Shown here in pieces: positions 26,518 to 37,621 of a stretch of DNA of 64,000 nucleotides. The DNA lies in contig CM064545.1 of NCBI GenBank assembly GCA_032716605.1, forward strand, positions 11,625,479 through 11,689,478, written 5' to 3'. The notes under the pieces were generated by a model that had not been told where the DNA came from, searched no databases, and worked only from the letters and a program-made list of their open reading frames with translations. Positions within the stretch are counted from its first letter, which is position 1, and the number at the start of each line of letters is the position of its first letter. The translations under genes were made by a program, and so were the position numbers. This stretch comes from Paralithodes platypus. Taxonomy: Eukaryota; Arthropoda; Malacostraca; Decapoda; Lithodidae.

Positions 26518-29500
26518 TACAAAGGAGTACAAAGGAAATCAAGCAACAACAGATCTAGTGACCCTTCTAGGTTGCTTGTCCCCCAAAACACTGAGGATCA
26601 AGTGTCCAAACAATGGTTTAGAGTGGGTAAGGGAACATTGGAAAGGGAATTACTGCCCTGGAACTAATGTCCGTGGCAGGATTAGGAAGTTAGTAGGGGA
26701 CAGATGGGTTAGTAACTGAGGGGGGGATAAAATAAAGTTATTAACTTACAAACGCAGTCAGTCGCGGGTTTGATGCGAGATATTTGTCTAGGCGGAGTTT
26801 AAATGAATCAACGGTGATGCAGTCTATAATGTTTTGGGGAAGCCCATTCCACAAGTTGACAACTCGATTGAAGAAGAAATTCTTAGATTCGTGTGAGTTA
26901 AAAGATTTACCAATAATTTTGCAACCGTTTCCCCGCGTGTAATTAGATTGGTCGATAGTGAAGTACTTACTACAGTCCATATTGTCGATGCCTTTGATGA
27001 TTTTAAACACTTGAATTAAGTCACCTCTTAATCTGTGCTGGGTTAAAGGAAATAGCTTTAATTATCTAAGACGCTCTTCGTATGGTTTGTTCTTTAGGCT
27101 AGGTATCATTTTGGTAACTCTACGTTGAACTCGTTCTACCTTGTTTATATCTTTTTGGTAATAAGGGCACCAGGATTGAACGCAGTATTCCAGAAGAGGG
27201 CGGACTAAGAAATTGTAAAGGGTTAGGATAACTTCTTTGGATTTATGCTCAAATGACCTGCTTATAAAGCCAATTATTTTGTTTGCCTTCTTAACAACTT
27301 CTGAACATTGTTGACTCGGTTTTAGGTTACTCGATATTGATACTCCCAGATCGATTTCTCTGTTTACATTCTTAAGCTGAGTGCCATTCATCGAATAGTT
27401 TGCTTTCTCATTTAGGTATCCGATATGTAGTACTTTACATTTATCCGCATTGAAACTCATTTGCCAAATTTGGGCCCAACATGACAATTTATCTACTGTA
27501 GATTGTGTTGCATATCGTCAACATGTTCTTTTGAGAGTACGCTATTTGCAATTTTTGTATCGTCAGCAAATTTTGAGATTGTACAGGTGAGACCCTCATC
27601 TATGTCGTTGATGTAAATTAGAAAGAGAATTGGACCTAGTACCGATCCCTGGGGTACCCCGCTACTTACATTGGTCCATTTAGATGCCTTACCGTTTATG
27701 ACTACTCTTTGCTTTCTGTCCCTGAGGCAATGTTCTATCCATTTCAACACACCGTCTTGTATTCCATGCACTTTTAGTTTTAGCAGTAAACGTTTGTGGG
27801 GAACTTTGTCAAAGGCCTTTTTAAAATCAAGGTATATAATATCTACAGCTTTACTCTCATCGTAGAGGTTGAGGATATCGTGTAAGAAGTCTAAGAGGTT
27901 TGTTAAACAGGAACGTTTTTTACGAAAGCCGTGTTGAGTATCTTTAAGTATGTTATTTTCCTCTAAGTGATTTACGAGTCTGTCTCGTATGACCGTTTCT
28001 AGCATTTTACATACAACTGAGGTTAAGCTAATTGGACGATAGTTACAGGGTAGGGATTTGCTGCCTTTTTTGAATATCGGTGTTACGTTGGCTAGCTTCC
28101 ACTGATCAGGCATAGTTCCAGATTGCAAGGATTTATTGAATAGTAATGTCAGTGGTTTGGAGAGCTCATCCTTAGCTTCCTTTAGAACTCTAGGCGAGAT
28201 TGTATCAGGTCCAGGCGTTTTATTTACCTTGAGTTTATCTAAACAATTCAATACTTCTCTCTCTGTAACGGTGATATTGCTTAGAACATCTGAATTATCA
28301 ATCTGAATCGGCGATGGTGTAGGGATATCACTGAGGTCTTCTGTTGTAAAAACTGATGCAAAGAAGGTATTGAGGGCATTACTCATTTGTACTTCGTCTT
28401 TGGTTTATTCTCCATTTTCATCGACTAATGGTCCAACAGTTGAAGTAACTACTTTTTTCTTTCTGATATAACTATAGAATTCTTTCGGGTTTGTTTTACT
28501 TTGATTCGCAATATGTAACTCTAATGTCCTTTTTACTTTGCTTAATTAACTTTTTGGCTTTGCGTCGTAGCTCTACAAATTTCACCCGTTCTTCGTCATT
28601 TTGTGAGGATTTTAATCTATCATTAGCAAATTTTTTAGCAAGCAGGCAGTTTGAAATATCTTTATTCCACCATTTGGGCTTATTACTGCCTGGACGCCGT
28701 ATTTTCGATGGTATGCAGTCTTGCACTGCTTTTAGGTAAGTGGTTTCGAATAACTTCCAAGATGTATTTATGTCGTTATTGTTAATTAAAAAGCTCCAGT
28801 CAGTTTCTTTAAACATAGCTCTAAGTTTATGGAAGTTTGCTTTCTTGAAATTAGGGACTTTTTCGATGCTACTATTTGGTTCGTTACTAGTAAAGTTTAA
28901 AGTGAAAGTTATCGTACGATGGTCGCTGTTTCTGAATTCATCACCAACATTCAAATTCTCTATTAATTCTTCTTTGGTTGCAAGTACAATGTCAAGAACG
29001 TTATTACCACGGGTCGGCGTTCGAACAAATTGATAAAGCGAACTCTCTTGCATGTTCGTATACAAGTCATGTCCGGAGTGTGAAGTAAGAGTATCGCCCC
29101 ACTTGGTCACTGGTAAATTAAAGTTGCCAAAAATTACGGTATCTTGTGAGTTACTTACATCTGCAATTTGTTCGTAAATTTCTCGGTCAGTTTGCACTGA
29201 TTGAGCTGGAGGTCTGTATATTAACGCAAGTATTATTTTTGTACCTTTATTATTCTTTATTAGCACAAAAGATGTGTCGACGTTCACAATTTGAGGTTTT
29301 GACAAGAGGGTAGGGTTAAGACTTTCTTTGATATAAAGTAAAACGCCACCTCCATTTCGATTTATTCGGCTTTTCTCAAACATTACATAACCGGGAATGG
29401 AATACTCTGCTAAAAAGTCTCTATCTTCTGTATTGAGCCAAGATTCTGTTATGCCAATCACATCATAATTTTCTGTAAACACTAGCTCCTCTAAATCTGA

Positions 29501-30100
29501 AAATGTATTGCGTATGCTACGAGCGTTTGCATAGAAAACCTTTAAATTTGTTATTTTAGAACTCACGGAACGCTCTTTAATAATATTTTTGGTTCTTGTC
29601 GGATCTACATTTATGTTCATGGCTGTCCTCGGTCCTCGCTGTCTTCGGTCCTTATCGCTGGTGGTCCTCGGTTGCCTCTGTTTTTTGCTTGGCGTTGGAT
29701 GATTTATGTCACTGCTGCTTCTTCTCGGATGGCGTTTTTTGATCCATGGCTGCGGACTGCTTCGTGTAGGAGACGACCCATGCGTGCTGAACCCACAGTA
29801 GTAGCTCAACAGAGCGGATGTCAACGCACAGCCAGGGCACACCTGTGGCACCGCTGCTGTGAAACTCAGCATGGGGTTCAGTATCAGCTGAATAATTAGT
29901 TTAGTGTAGCTAAATAATTAGTTTAGTGTCCCAAATGCTGTCTAATAAGCCCCGCATCAGTTAGCTACTGTAGATTAAATGTAGTTTAACATAGATGTTT
30001 AGTTAGAGAGCCGCGCCTGAATTGACAGGGTGTGCCAGCGCGGGAGAGCCGAGCCAAGGGTAACGGGGCTTTACATTGCTTTGCATGTAGTTACCTGGAT
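26518..30100 (-). mobile_element. CR1-like non-LTR retrotransposon, copy 2
   Basis: Minus-strand copy nested in the 11-kb TIR element, upstream of its gene. Its 3' end near 26518 carries the same CCTTTGTACT pair as copy 1. It reaches further 5' than copy 1, through the whole endonuclease domain and a basic N-terminal extension to 29872, with non-coding sequence beyond. The 5' limit (about 30100) is uncertain. The 170 bp between the left TIR and this LINE (26346-26517) hold a 13-G run and nothing I recognise. Confidence 0.9.
26741..29872 (-). pseudogene. CR1-like ORF2 (endonuclease-reverse transcriptase), broken
   Basis: Order from the 5' end: a basic, Ser/Pro/Arg-rich stretch; endonuclease motifs FYANARSIRN, ITESWLNTEDRDFL, IYRPPAQ, then GNFNLP, where family members and copy 1 have GDFNLP; SDHRTITF; then RT with NYRPISLTSVVCKMLE, DFKKAFDKVPHKR, SGVPQGSVLGPILF and FADDTKIANS; then the CR1 C-terminal domain (EVILTLYNFLVRPLLEYC, VERVQRRVTKMIPSL, NRVVNLWNGLP). 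Lesions are a 1-bp insertion near 28530, TAA near 28406, a 5-bp insertion near 27495, and TAA at 27062-27064, which copy 1 also has. The Asp-to-Asn change in the endonuclease would itself abolish nicking if the residue is catalytic, as family knowledge suggests. Confidence 0.92.
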
Positions 30101-30419
30101 GGTGTACAGATCGCACGGGACTTAAATTAAATTATACTGGATGAACGATCGGGCTAGGTGTAGGTCATATATTTTTATTCCTCGAACCTAGTCGTATCCC
30201 ATACCTTATTGTGCATGATTGTGATCAAGGTGGTAAAAGGATAACCCCTCGGCCTTGATTCACTGAATACAGATAATTGTCATACTGTGATTATCTGTTA
30301 TATCTGTTATCATATAACATACTGTGTTATATCATACTGTGATTATCTGTTATATACTGTGATTATCTGTTATCTATTATATCTGTGTTACAGATAATTA
30401 TCATACTGTATTCACCAAG
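30101..30419. other. AT-rich leader with CATACTGTGATTATCTGTTA repeats
   Basis: Holds several imperfect copies of CATACTGTGATTATCTGTTA and of ATCTGTTATAT between 30265 and 30410, directly before the ATG of the transposon gene (ACCAAGATGGC). It could be the promoter or 5' UTR of that gene. No TATA box can be singled out with confidence in such AT-rich repeats. Confidence 0.5.
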
Positions 30420-32410
30420 ATGGCAAATACAGATCCAGGACCGTCTAAATTCCGGACTGACTGGAGCAAGTGTTGTCTTTGCCAGAAGAAGAAGAGTGAA
30501 GAGCTCAAGTCACCACGTGCACAACAACCACAAGAACATGATGGCTACACTATGATTGCGACTACTATTCCCCTCTTTCACGCAATTAATGAGATGCCTA
30601 TTGTTCTGGATCCAGCCAGACTTGATGATGGTGGTGGCATTGAAGAAACTCTGAGGAGGAACAAGGCGCAGTATCACCAAAGTTGTCGCCTTATGTTCAA
30701 CAACACGAAACTGGAGAGAGCCAGAAAAAGAAGAGCAGAGAGTGCTCAGCCAGTAGAATGCCAGACCAAGCTGCGTAGAACCAGCCTTGAAGGCCAAACG
30801 TGTTTCATATGTGACAAAGAAGCCCCATCCTCTGAACTCAGACAAGTTATGACGATGAACCTCAATAACAGACTTGATGAATGTGCCCAAACTTTAAATG
30901 ACGGAAATCTTCTTGCAATACTCAGCGGTGGAGATGCTATTGCACAGGAGCTCAAATACCATTCTGCATGCTTGACAGACCTGTACAATAGAGAGAGGAC
31001 GTACCTCAGAGCCACCAAGAGACTGGAACAGGAATGTGCACCCGAAGAGGTTGCCCACCCACAGGCATTCTCAGAGCTAGTCACATATCTAGTGGAGACC
31101 ACCAGATCTGGCGAGGGTCCTGCAGTCTTCCGACTTGCAGACATAGTTCACCTGTATGCCTGTGTGCCTGGAACAGCTGGGTGTTGATGCACCTGCTGTC
31201 AACTCCACAAGACTGAAGGAAAAACTGCTGTCAGAAATACCTGAGTTGGAAGTGCACAAGCAGGGAAGGGATGTTCTTCTGGCTTTCCAGAAAGATGTGG
31301 GCTTTGTCTTGTCAGAAGCCTCTGACTATTATAGTGAAGCTATTATCCTTGGCAAAGCAGCTAACATCTTGCGAAGACATATGCTGGACCACAAGTCCAC
31401 ATTTGATGGAACCTTCCATGAGGGGTGCATCGAGCAGGCCATTCCACTCACTCTTCTTCAGTTTGTGGCCATGCTTGAACACGGAGCGGACATCAAATCT
31501 CAACTGAGGTTTGGCGCATCAAAGACAGATCTAGCAATTGCTCAGCTGCTTCAGTACAACTGCTACGCAAGGTACAAAGAAGGAGCAGCAACTCACAGAC
31601 ACTCCAAAGACAGAGAGACCCCATTCCCTGTTTACATGGGGATGTCCGTCTACACAAAGACCAGAAAGAGAAAGTTGGTGGAAATGCTTAACGAGCATGG
31701 CATCAGCATTTCATACGACAGGGTGCTACAGATATCTGCACAGCTGGGAGATGCAACAGTCAGCAAGTACGTGGAGGATGGGGTGCTCTGTCCACCAGTT
31801 CTGCGAAAAGGGCTGTTCACCAACATCAGCCATGGACAACATAAACCACAATCCCACTGCAACGACAGCGACCACTTCTTTCCATGGAACCAGCGTCTCT
31901 GTTTTCCAGCACCCATCCAAAGAAGACAAAGGTGAAGAGCGTGGACAGCTGAAGTTTGGAGAGGAGAAAGTGAAGACAGTTCCAGAACTTCCAGACTCCT
32001 TCACCAATGTCCGGCCCGCCTTCTTCACCAAGAAGAAACCCTCTCCTCCCCAGAGTGGTGTGACACACCCAGACACCAGTCTGCTGAGGCCACAACTGGC
32101 AATGGAGTATGAGTGGCTGGAGAAGGTCACTGTGACAGAGGGGCCAGTGGATGTGACTTGGTCAGCCCACCATGCTTCACAGAAGAGAGGAAAGCCATTT
32201 GAGGTCAGCATTACATCACATTTGCCTCTGCTGCGAGATCAGGCCTACTCGGTTGCTACAGTCAAGCATGTGATGGACAAGATCAAGGAGATAGTGGCAT
32301 TTCTGAACCCCGGTCAGGTGCCAGTCATTGCTGCTGACCAGCCAATATATGCATTAGCCAAGCAGGTCCAGTGGCACTGGCCTGAAATCTACGGTGAGGA
32401 CAAGTTCGTA
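30420..32410 (+). pseudogene. TIR-element transposase-like gene, N-terminal half, frameshifted
   Basis: Starts at ATG 30420. The first segment (30420 to about 31150) contains two treble-clef-like modules: CCLCQ with a later YHQSC, and CFICDK with a later YHSACL. Each spaces C-x2-C from H-x3-C by about 60-70 residues. A +1 shift near 31150 leads to the second segment (31156-31820), with NAANI-type helices and MSVYTKTRKRKLVEMLNEHG. A second shift near 31822 leads to the third (to 32409), with MDNINHNPTATTATTSF and VIAADQPIYALAKQVQW. Asp codons at 31835 and 32336, and Glu at 34381 beyond the LINE insertion, could be a D-D-E set; this is inference. The next residue after EDKFV is supplied at 34360, so the LINE at 32411-34359 splits the gene. 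Confidence 0.8.
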
Positions 32411-34275
32411 CCCTGGATAGAAGCAAACATCCATCCAGTTCCTAAAAAAGGTGCCTCTTCAGATCCATCAAACTACAGACCAATAGCTATAACTTCCACT
32501 CTTGGTAAAGTCTTTGAAAGTATATTAAATAATCACATAATTAAGCATCTTGAGAATAATAAATTAATCTGTGATAGGCAATATGGTTTTAGACGATGTC
32601 GATCAACTGCAGACATGCTTTGCCTTCTTACACATCAAATCAACCAAGCTACAGACCAACATGGTGAAACACTTACAATAGCACTGGATATATCAAAGGC
32701 ATTTGATAGAGACTGGCATCAATCCTTATTGTCGAAGATGTCACACTACGGCCTTGCATCATTAGTTCCACTAATTTCTTCTTATCTTCATAACAGAAAA
32801 ATATGTGTAATGGTAGATGGCCTTTATTCTCAATTTCACTCAATAAATGCTGGTGTTCCCCAGGGATCAGTTTTGGCCCCAATTCTGTTCCTCATTCATA
32901 TCAATGATCTCATATCTACCACTCATAATCCAATACATTCCTACGCAGATGACTCAACACTCCACAGTTCCTTCACATTTACCAATTCTTTCACCCAACC
33001 CGATCTTATAAATTCAAAAATAAACACTGCAATTTCTCTGAACCAGGACCTTTCTAGAATTAATGGATGGGGACAAAAGAATCTAGTTTCCTTTAATGCA
33101 CAGAAAACCAAGTACATTCAATTTTCTAACCGACAGAATCTCACTGACTCCCATATATTTTTTAACCCTTAAAAAGCGGCCCACCACTTAAGTCGAGTTA
33201 AATAAAGCTGGACTATGTGGCGGCGCTCGACATAACTCGAGTGGCAATTTCAGCACGTAATGTGGCTGAGAGAGAGAGACAAGTGGTGGCAGGAGACTAG
33301 CGAGCGTATGACTGCTCCAGACCACCGCGGCGAACCTACTGACACAAATCTCAGCTCCCTCCTCCCTCTCTCACTCGCTACATACTCAATTATGTACCGA
33401 AAGTACCGAATTACCTGCTTTTTGCACTCGCGTTGCACGGTTATTGCAAGAAAACTATCCATCATACAAGGATCGTTATGGTGTCATTCGAAAGCTCTGT
33501 TTATGCCCTTTCAGGGATAGGTACTTGTTTTACGTTCTGGGTCTTATTTAGGCATGAAAATGATCACGTAAACAGCCCTATTTTGGCTAAAAACACCCCG
33601 CTGGGCGGTACACATAAATAAACCGCATAGGCCAATCGTAAGGTGTTTGATGTAAATATTCCCACTTCCCCTAGTATTGACATTCTCGGTGTAACATTAA
33701 CTACTAACTTGAGCTGGACACATTATGTTAGAAGCATTGCTAAGAATGCCTCTAAAAAACTGGGACTCCTGTACAGAGTTCGAGAATTCTTCACTGACGA
33801 GCAGTTGGCCGTGATATATAAAAGTCATGTGCGTTCTCAGATGGATTACTGTTCACCTCTGTGGGGTGGAAGTGGAGTGGTTGCATTGAGGCAGTTGGAC
33901 AAAATTCAAAATAAAGCTATTAGATTAATCAATAACCCTGCAATCACACAGGACCTTCCTACATTATCCATACGAAGAAACGTTGCATCCCTTGCATTAT
34001 TCTACAGATATTTTCACAGCAATTGTTCCGAGGAACTTGCTTCAATTGTGCCGCCTCTCCACATCTTTCCCCATAGAACTAGTGCAGCTGAGAGCGCCCA
34101 TGAATTTACACTTTCTCCTCCACAATGCAGGACTTCTGCTTATCAGAATTCATTTATCCCCAGAGCTACTACTCTTTGGAATTCACTTCCCTCGAATTGC
34201 TTTCCACAAACTTACAATCTACAAATGTTTAAATCCAGTTGTTACAAACATTTTATGAATGGAGGATGCCTTTAG
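32411..34275 (+). pseudogene. Non-LTR element B reverse transcriptase, partial
   Basis: The frame is open from the truncation to 33161 and again from 33648 to 34275, ending in TAG. The two parts join in frame once the TTAA MITE is removed: SHIF on the left continues with FDVNIPTSPSIDILG on the right. The catalytic YADD box is present and no other lesion is seen in the retained part. This suggests a relatively young insertion that was 5'-truncated on arrival and lacks the endonuclease and the N-terminal RT motifs. Confidence 0.85.
33166..33646 (+). mobile_element. 480-bp-family TTAA MITE, copy 2
   Basis: Flanked by TTAA (33162-33165) and TTGA (33647-33650, one change). Begins CCCTTAAAAAGCGGCCCACC and ends CCAATCGTAAGGTG. 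Shares with the other copies GTCATTCGAAAGCTC, CCCTTTCAGGGATA and the terminal layout, but is the most diverged of the four. Removing it restores the LINE reading frame. Confidence 0.88.
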
Positions 34276-34359
34276 GCACATGGACCTTTTTGTTTTATCT
34301 GTGTTTTTCCTTCCTCCGTTCATTGTCTCTTTAAAAAATAAAAATAAATAAAAAAAATA

Positions 34360-36806
34360 ATGTTCGGAGGCTTGCATATTGAGATGGCGGCACTGAAGTC
34401 CATTGGAACTCTACTCCAGGACAGTGGTTGGACAGGAGCCCTCTTGGAGGCAGGGATAGCATCTCCTGGGACAGCAGATTCATTTCTGACAGCTTCGAGC
34501 ATCACTAGGACACGACAGATGCACCAGATAACAGCATGCAGTCTGTACAAGCTTCTGAAGGCAGCCCACACGGACTACTCGAAAGAGACAGATGAACAAC
34601 TCGAAGAGGTGCCAAGCTTCGAAGCTTGGTGTGAGCATCGCAAACTGCAAAGTCCCCAGTTTCATTTCTGGTATATGGTGCTGTCAATGGAACTGGTGAT
34701 CCTCTTGTTGATCCGATCATTCAGGGAAGCCAACTTCTTCCTGTACTGTCAGTCACTGGCTGAGCTGATACCGTACTTCTTTGCCAACAACAATGTAAAC
34801 TATGCACGGTGGCTTCCGATCCACTACAGAGACATGGTGACCCTGGAACAGAAGCATCCTCAGCTGGCTCAGGAGTTCCAGAGTGGAAACTTTGTTGTAC
34901 ACAAATCGAGCCGACAGATCTCAGCAATGGCTATTGACCAAGCTCACGAGCAGGCCAACGCGTTATCAAGGCAGACGGGGGTGTGATCGGCGTGACTGAA
35001 GACCCATCAGCACTGAGAAGATGGATGATAGCTGGTCCTCAAGTCAGCCACTTGGTTGCACAGTATGAGGTCAGCATGTGGGACCAAAGAGGGTACTGAA
35101 CACACCAGCCACCATGAGGAGACAGAATGAGCACAGTGTACCTTGAGAAAGTAGAAAAGCTCTCACAAGCCATGACAGATATGTGCAATCCTTTCCAGGA
35201 GGAGAGTCGGGACCTGCTTTCGCTTGATACAAAGGATATTGCTCACCACACTGCCGCCGAGCTGATTGGCACACATCTTGAGAAAGGCAAGGTCCGTTTC
35301 CAGGAGTTTATGAAGGGACTGGAAGGGGAAGAAGAATCCACCTTCTATGAACCAATCAAGAATAACAGGGTTGACTTTTTCCGACAGGTACCAGCCTCTG
35401 TTGACTCTTCAAAGCAAAAAGTGCTGAAGGAAGACTGTCAACTGTTCTCCAAGCTGTTCATATCATGCCAGAGCAGAGAGTGTGACTTGAAGGAGTTCTT
35501 CCATCATGAGAACCAGTCACATCCTGCTGCCCTCAGTGATGGTGGAAAGCTCCACACCTGTCAGAAATCCCACCTCACTACCATTCTTCAGAGCCAAGTT
35601 ACAACCCCTGAGGCAGAGCCAGACGCCTCACCATCATCATTGATGGTGCAGCGTTGGTGAACAGTCTGCCCCCACGGAGTTCAAAGACGTTCGAAGAGTA
35701 CGCAATGCTCGATGTCCTTCCTAGAATACAAGCATACTCTACCAAGTACAAGAGAACAGACATTGTGTTTGATGTCTACCGGCCATCTAGTCTGAAAGCT
35801 GAAACTAGATCAAAGCGAGGATGCAGGGTGACAGGGAAGGGCAAAATCCCTCAAACTGGCGAAACTTCCTGAGAGAAAATGACAACAAAGCCGAGCTGTT
35901 CAACTTTCTGGCTGATAAGATTGCACGTGTGGCCACACCAAATGTGGTCATTGTGACCAAAGAAGAAGATGCTGTCAGCAACCGCACTATCAATCTGGCT
36001 GGGGTGGCACCGTGCAGTCATGAAGAAGCTGACATGCAGATCTTTGTGCATGCCAGGCAGGCAGCAAAGTCATCATGGTCAAAGCCAGAAACACAGATGT
36101 TGTCGTCATCGCAGTCAGTGTTCTGCAGGCACTTCAGGAGCTAGGTCTGCAGCAGTTGTGGGTTGCCTTTGGACAAGGACAGAACCTGAGGTGGGTTCCT
36201 GTACATGACTTGTGTTGCACTCTTGCAGAAAAGAGCAAAGGGATGCTCTTCTTCCATGCCTTCACTGGCTGCGATGTCGTTTCAGCATTCCGTGGCAAAG
36301 GGAAGAATTCTGCTTGGCAAACCTGGGATGTTTGTGATGAGGCTACCGGTGTCTTCAGCAAACTCAGCCAGTACCCACCGGTAGTTGATGATGAAGACCT
36401 GGAGACCTTGGAGAAGTTCGTGGTCATGATGTACGACAGATCCAGCACAGCTGAAGGTGTCGATGATGCGAGGTTGGACATGTTTGCTCGGAAGCAGAGG
36501 CCGTACGAAGCCATTCCTCCAACCCGAGCAGCACTGAAGCAGCATGTGAAGCATGCTGCCTACCAGGCGGGCTGCATCTGGAGTCAGTCAACAGTACGTC
36601 AACCAGAAACGCAGACTCCTGCCAACTGGGGCTGGACCAAGAAAGGAGATCTGTGCCAGATCGTTTGGACAGAGCTCCCACCCATTGCACAGAGTTGCCA
36701 GCAGCTGACCAAGTGTGGATGCAAGTCGAAATGCTGCGGTCAATGCAAATGCTACTGCTTTGGTCTGACCTGCACGGCACTGTGCAGCTGCAGATGCAAG
36801 GTTTAG
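34360..36806 (+). pseudogene. TIR-element gene, C-terminal half: FEN/XPG-like nuclease region and CXC cluster
   Basis: Continues the gene at MFGGLHIEMAALKSIG. Frameshifts occur near 34975 (in a G run), 35615, 35850 and 36065, and a TGA closes the segment at about 35097. Across the pieces the order is: helical region; FFRQVPASVDSSKQKV; then THIIIDGAAL-like TIIIDGAALVNSLP (Asp 35642), TDIVFDVYRPSSLKAE (Asp 35771), HEEADMQIFVHA (36019-36054), RNTDVVVIAV (Asp 36096) and FTGCDVVSAFRGKGK (Asp 36273). These occur in the same order as in FEN1/XPG nucleases (VFDG-PP-LK, EAEA, ED-D, GCDY-GIG). The end (36714-36803) is a cysteine cluster of CXC type, KCGCKSKCCGQCKCYC then CSCRC. It ends at TAG 36804-36806. 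Confidence 0.8.
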
Positions 36807-36946
36807 AAGCGTTGTAGTATACTCATCCAGGCAGCAAGACCATAAGTGACAAACAAGTATAGGCCTACTGCCTACATGTAGCCTACATCCAATAATATAT
36901 CGGACAGATGGTGCCTATGATATGGGCACTTTTTACCCTAATTATG
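36807..36946. other. 3' flank of the transposon gene
   Basis: No coding capacity and no obvious AATAAA; contains small direct repeats (GCCTACTGCCTACATGTAGCCTACA). It lies between the gene stop and the right terminal inverted repeat. Confidence 0.6.
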
Positions 36947-37257
36947 ATTCCGGGACTGATATTATGGTACAAGGAAGCTAGTGAGTAAGTCCATGGTTCC
37001 AAATTTGGATTCTACATAGTGAAAAATTTATGATTTGACACCACGATCATTCAAATAGGACAAGTCTTTGCGATTTTATTGCGAAATGCAATGTTTCTGT
37101 ATATTCAATGGCGGCCATCTTGAAAAATGGCCGCCATCTTGAATTTTTAGGTGGCTAATGGGTTTTATCAAAAGAGCAATCCCCAAGGAGTATGTGTACC
37201 AATTTTGGTGCTTGTTTCCAGAAATGAACGATTATTCCAGTTATCTGCCCCACTATA
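36947..37257 (-). repeat. Right terminal inverted repeat of the 11-kb element
   Basis: Reverse complement of 26007-26325, with scattered mismatches and small indels. Contains GGCGGCCATCTTGAAAAATGG followed by CCGCCATCTTGAAT, the mirrored pair of YY1-like sites. Ends CTGCCCCACTA before TA and the resumed satellite. Confidence 0.92.
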
Positions 37258-37621
37258 CTCTCACCATCATCACTACTACTGTCACCATTGTCACTACCAT
37301 CTTAATCACTACTATTATCATTGATACTACAACTATCAACCATCATTACTACTATCATCACCACCATCTTACAATCATCATTACTACTGTTAACATCATC
37401 ACTACTACTATAACCATCATCATTACTACTGTCACAAGTATTACCAACATGTATCCTACTATCACCATCATCACTACTACTGCCATCATCACCATTACTA
37501 TGATCTTCATCATCACAACTATTGTCATCATCACTACAACTTTCACCATCCTCACTACTACTCACCATCATAACAAATACTCACACCATCGTCACTACCA
37601 TCATCACTACTGTCATCATCA
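37258..37621 (+). repeat. HOR unit 7, right part
   Basis: ATC/ACT core resumes after the TIR element and runs to CATCATCAATTACGCAGAG, where it meets a unit in the opposite orientation. Its own H1 and RTE-tail-like block are absent, so the inversion breakpoint lies within this unit. Confidence 0.9.

Larger units (their letters stand above)
32411..34359 (+). mobile_element. Non-LTR retrotransposon B, 5'-truncated, split by a MITE
   Basis: LINE fragment inserted between codons of the transposon gene. RT motifs run from PKKGASSDPSNYRPIAITS through DISKAFDRDWHQSLLSKM and NAGVPQGSVLAPILF to YADDSTLHSS, then after the MITE TLTTNLSWTHYVRSIAK and the terminal WNSLPSNCFPQTYNLQMF. The tail is AAATA/AAATAA rich. 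It differs clearly from the CR1-like copies, and the RT and end-domain wording suggests the Jockey/L2 side of the non-LTR tree; I cannot fix the clade. No clear target duplication. Confidence 0.88.
26007..37257 (+). mobile_element. 11-kb TIR transposon (Academ-like?), TA duplication, with nested LINEs
   Basis: Long terminal inverted repeats of about 310-320 bp (26007-26325 and 36947-37257) bound the element. The tips read TAGTGGAGCAGATAACTG on the left and, on the minus strand, TAGTGGGGCAGATAACTG on the right. Comparison with the uninterrupted satellite gives a 2-bp TA duplication. Inside are a CR1-like LINE in reverse orientation (26518-about 30100), a 1.5-kaa-class gene in + orientation (30420-36806), a second LINE (32411-34359) and a MITE within that. 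Subtracting these leaves a 5-6-kb transposon with one gene. The gene lies between inverted repeats that were inserted as a block into satellite, so it belongs to the transposon and is not host sequence. The superfamily is inferred, not proven. Confidence 0.82.

Noticed and set aside
30420..36806. Host gene with introns
   Set aside because: The breaks coincide with single-base shifts and with a recognisable LINE and MITE, not with splice sites, and the locus is bounded by inverted repeats inserted in satellite.
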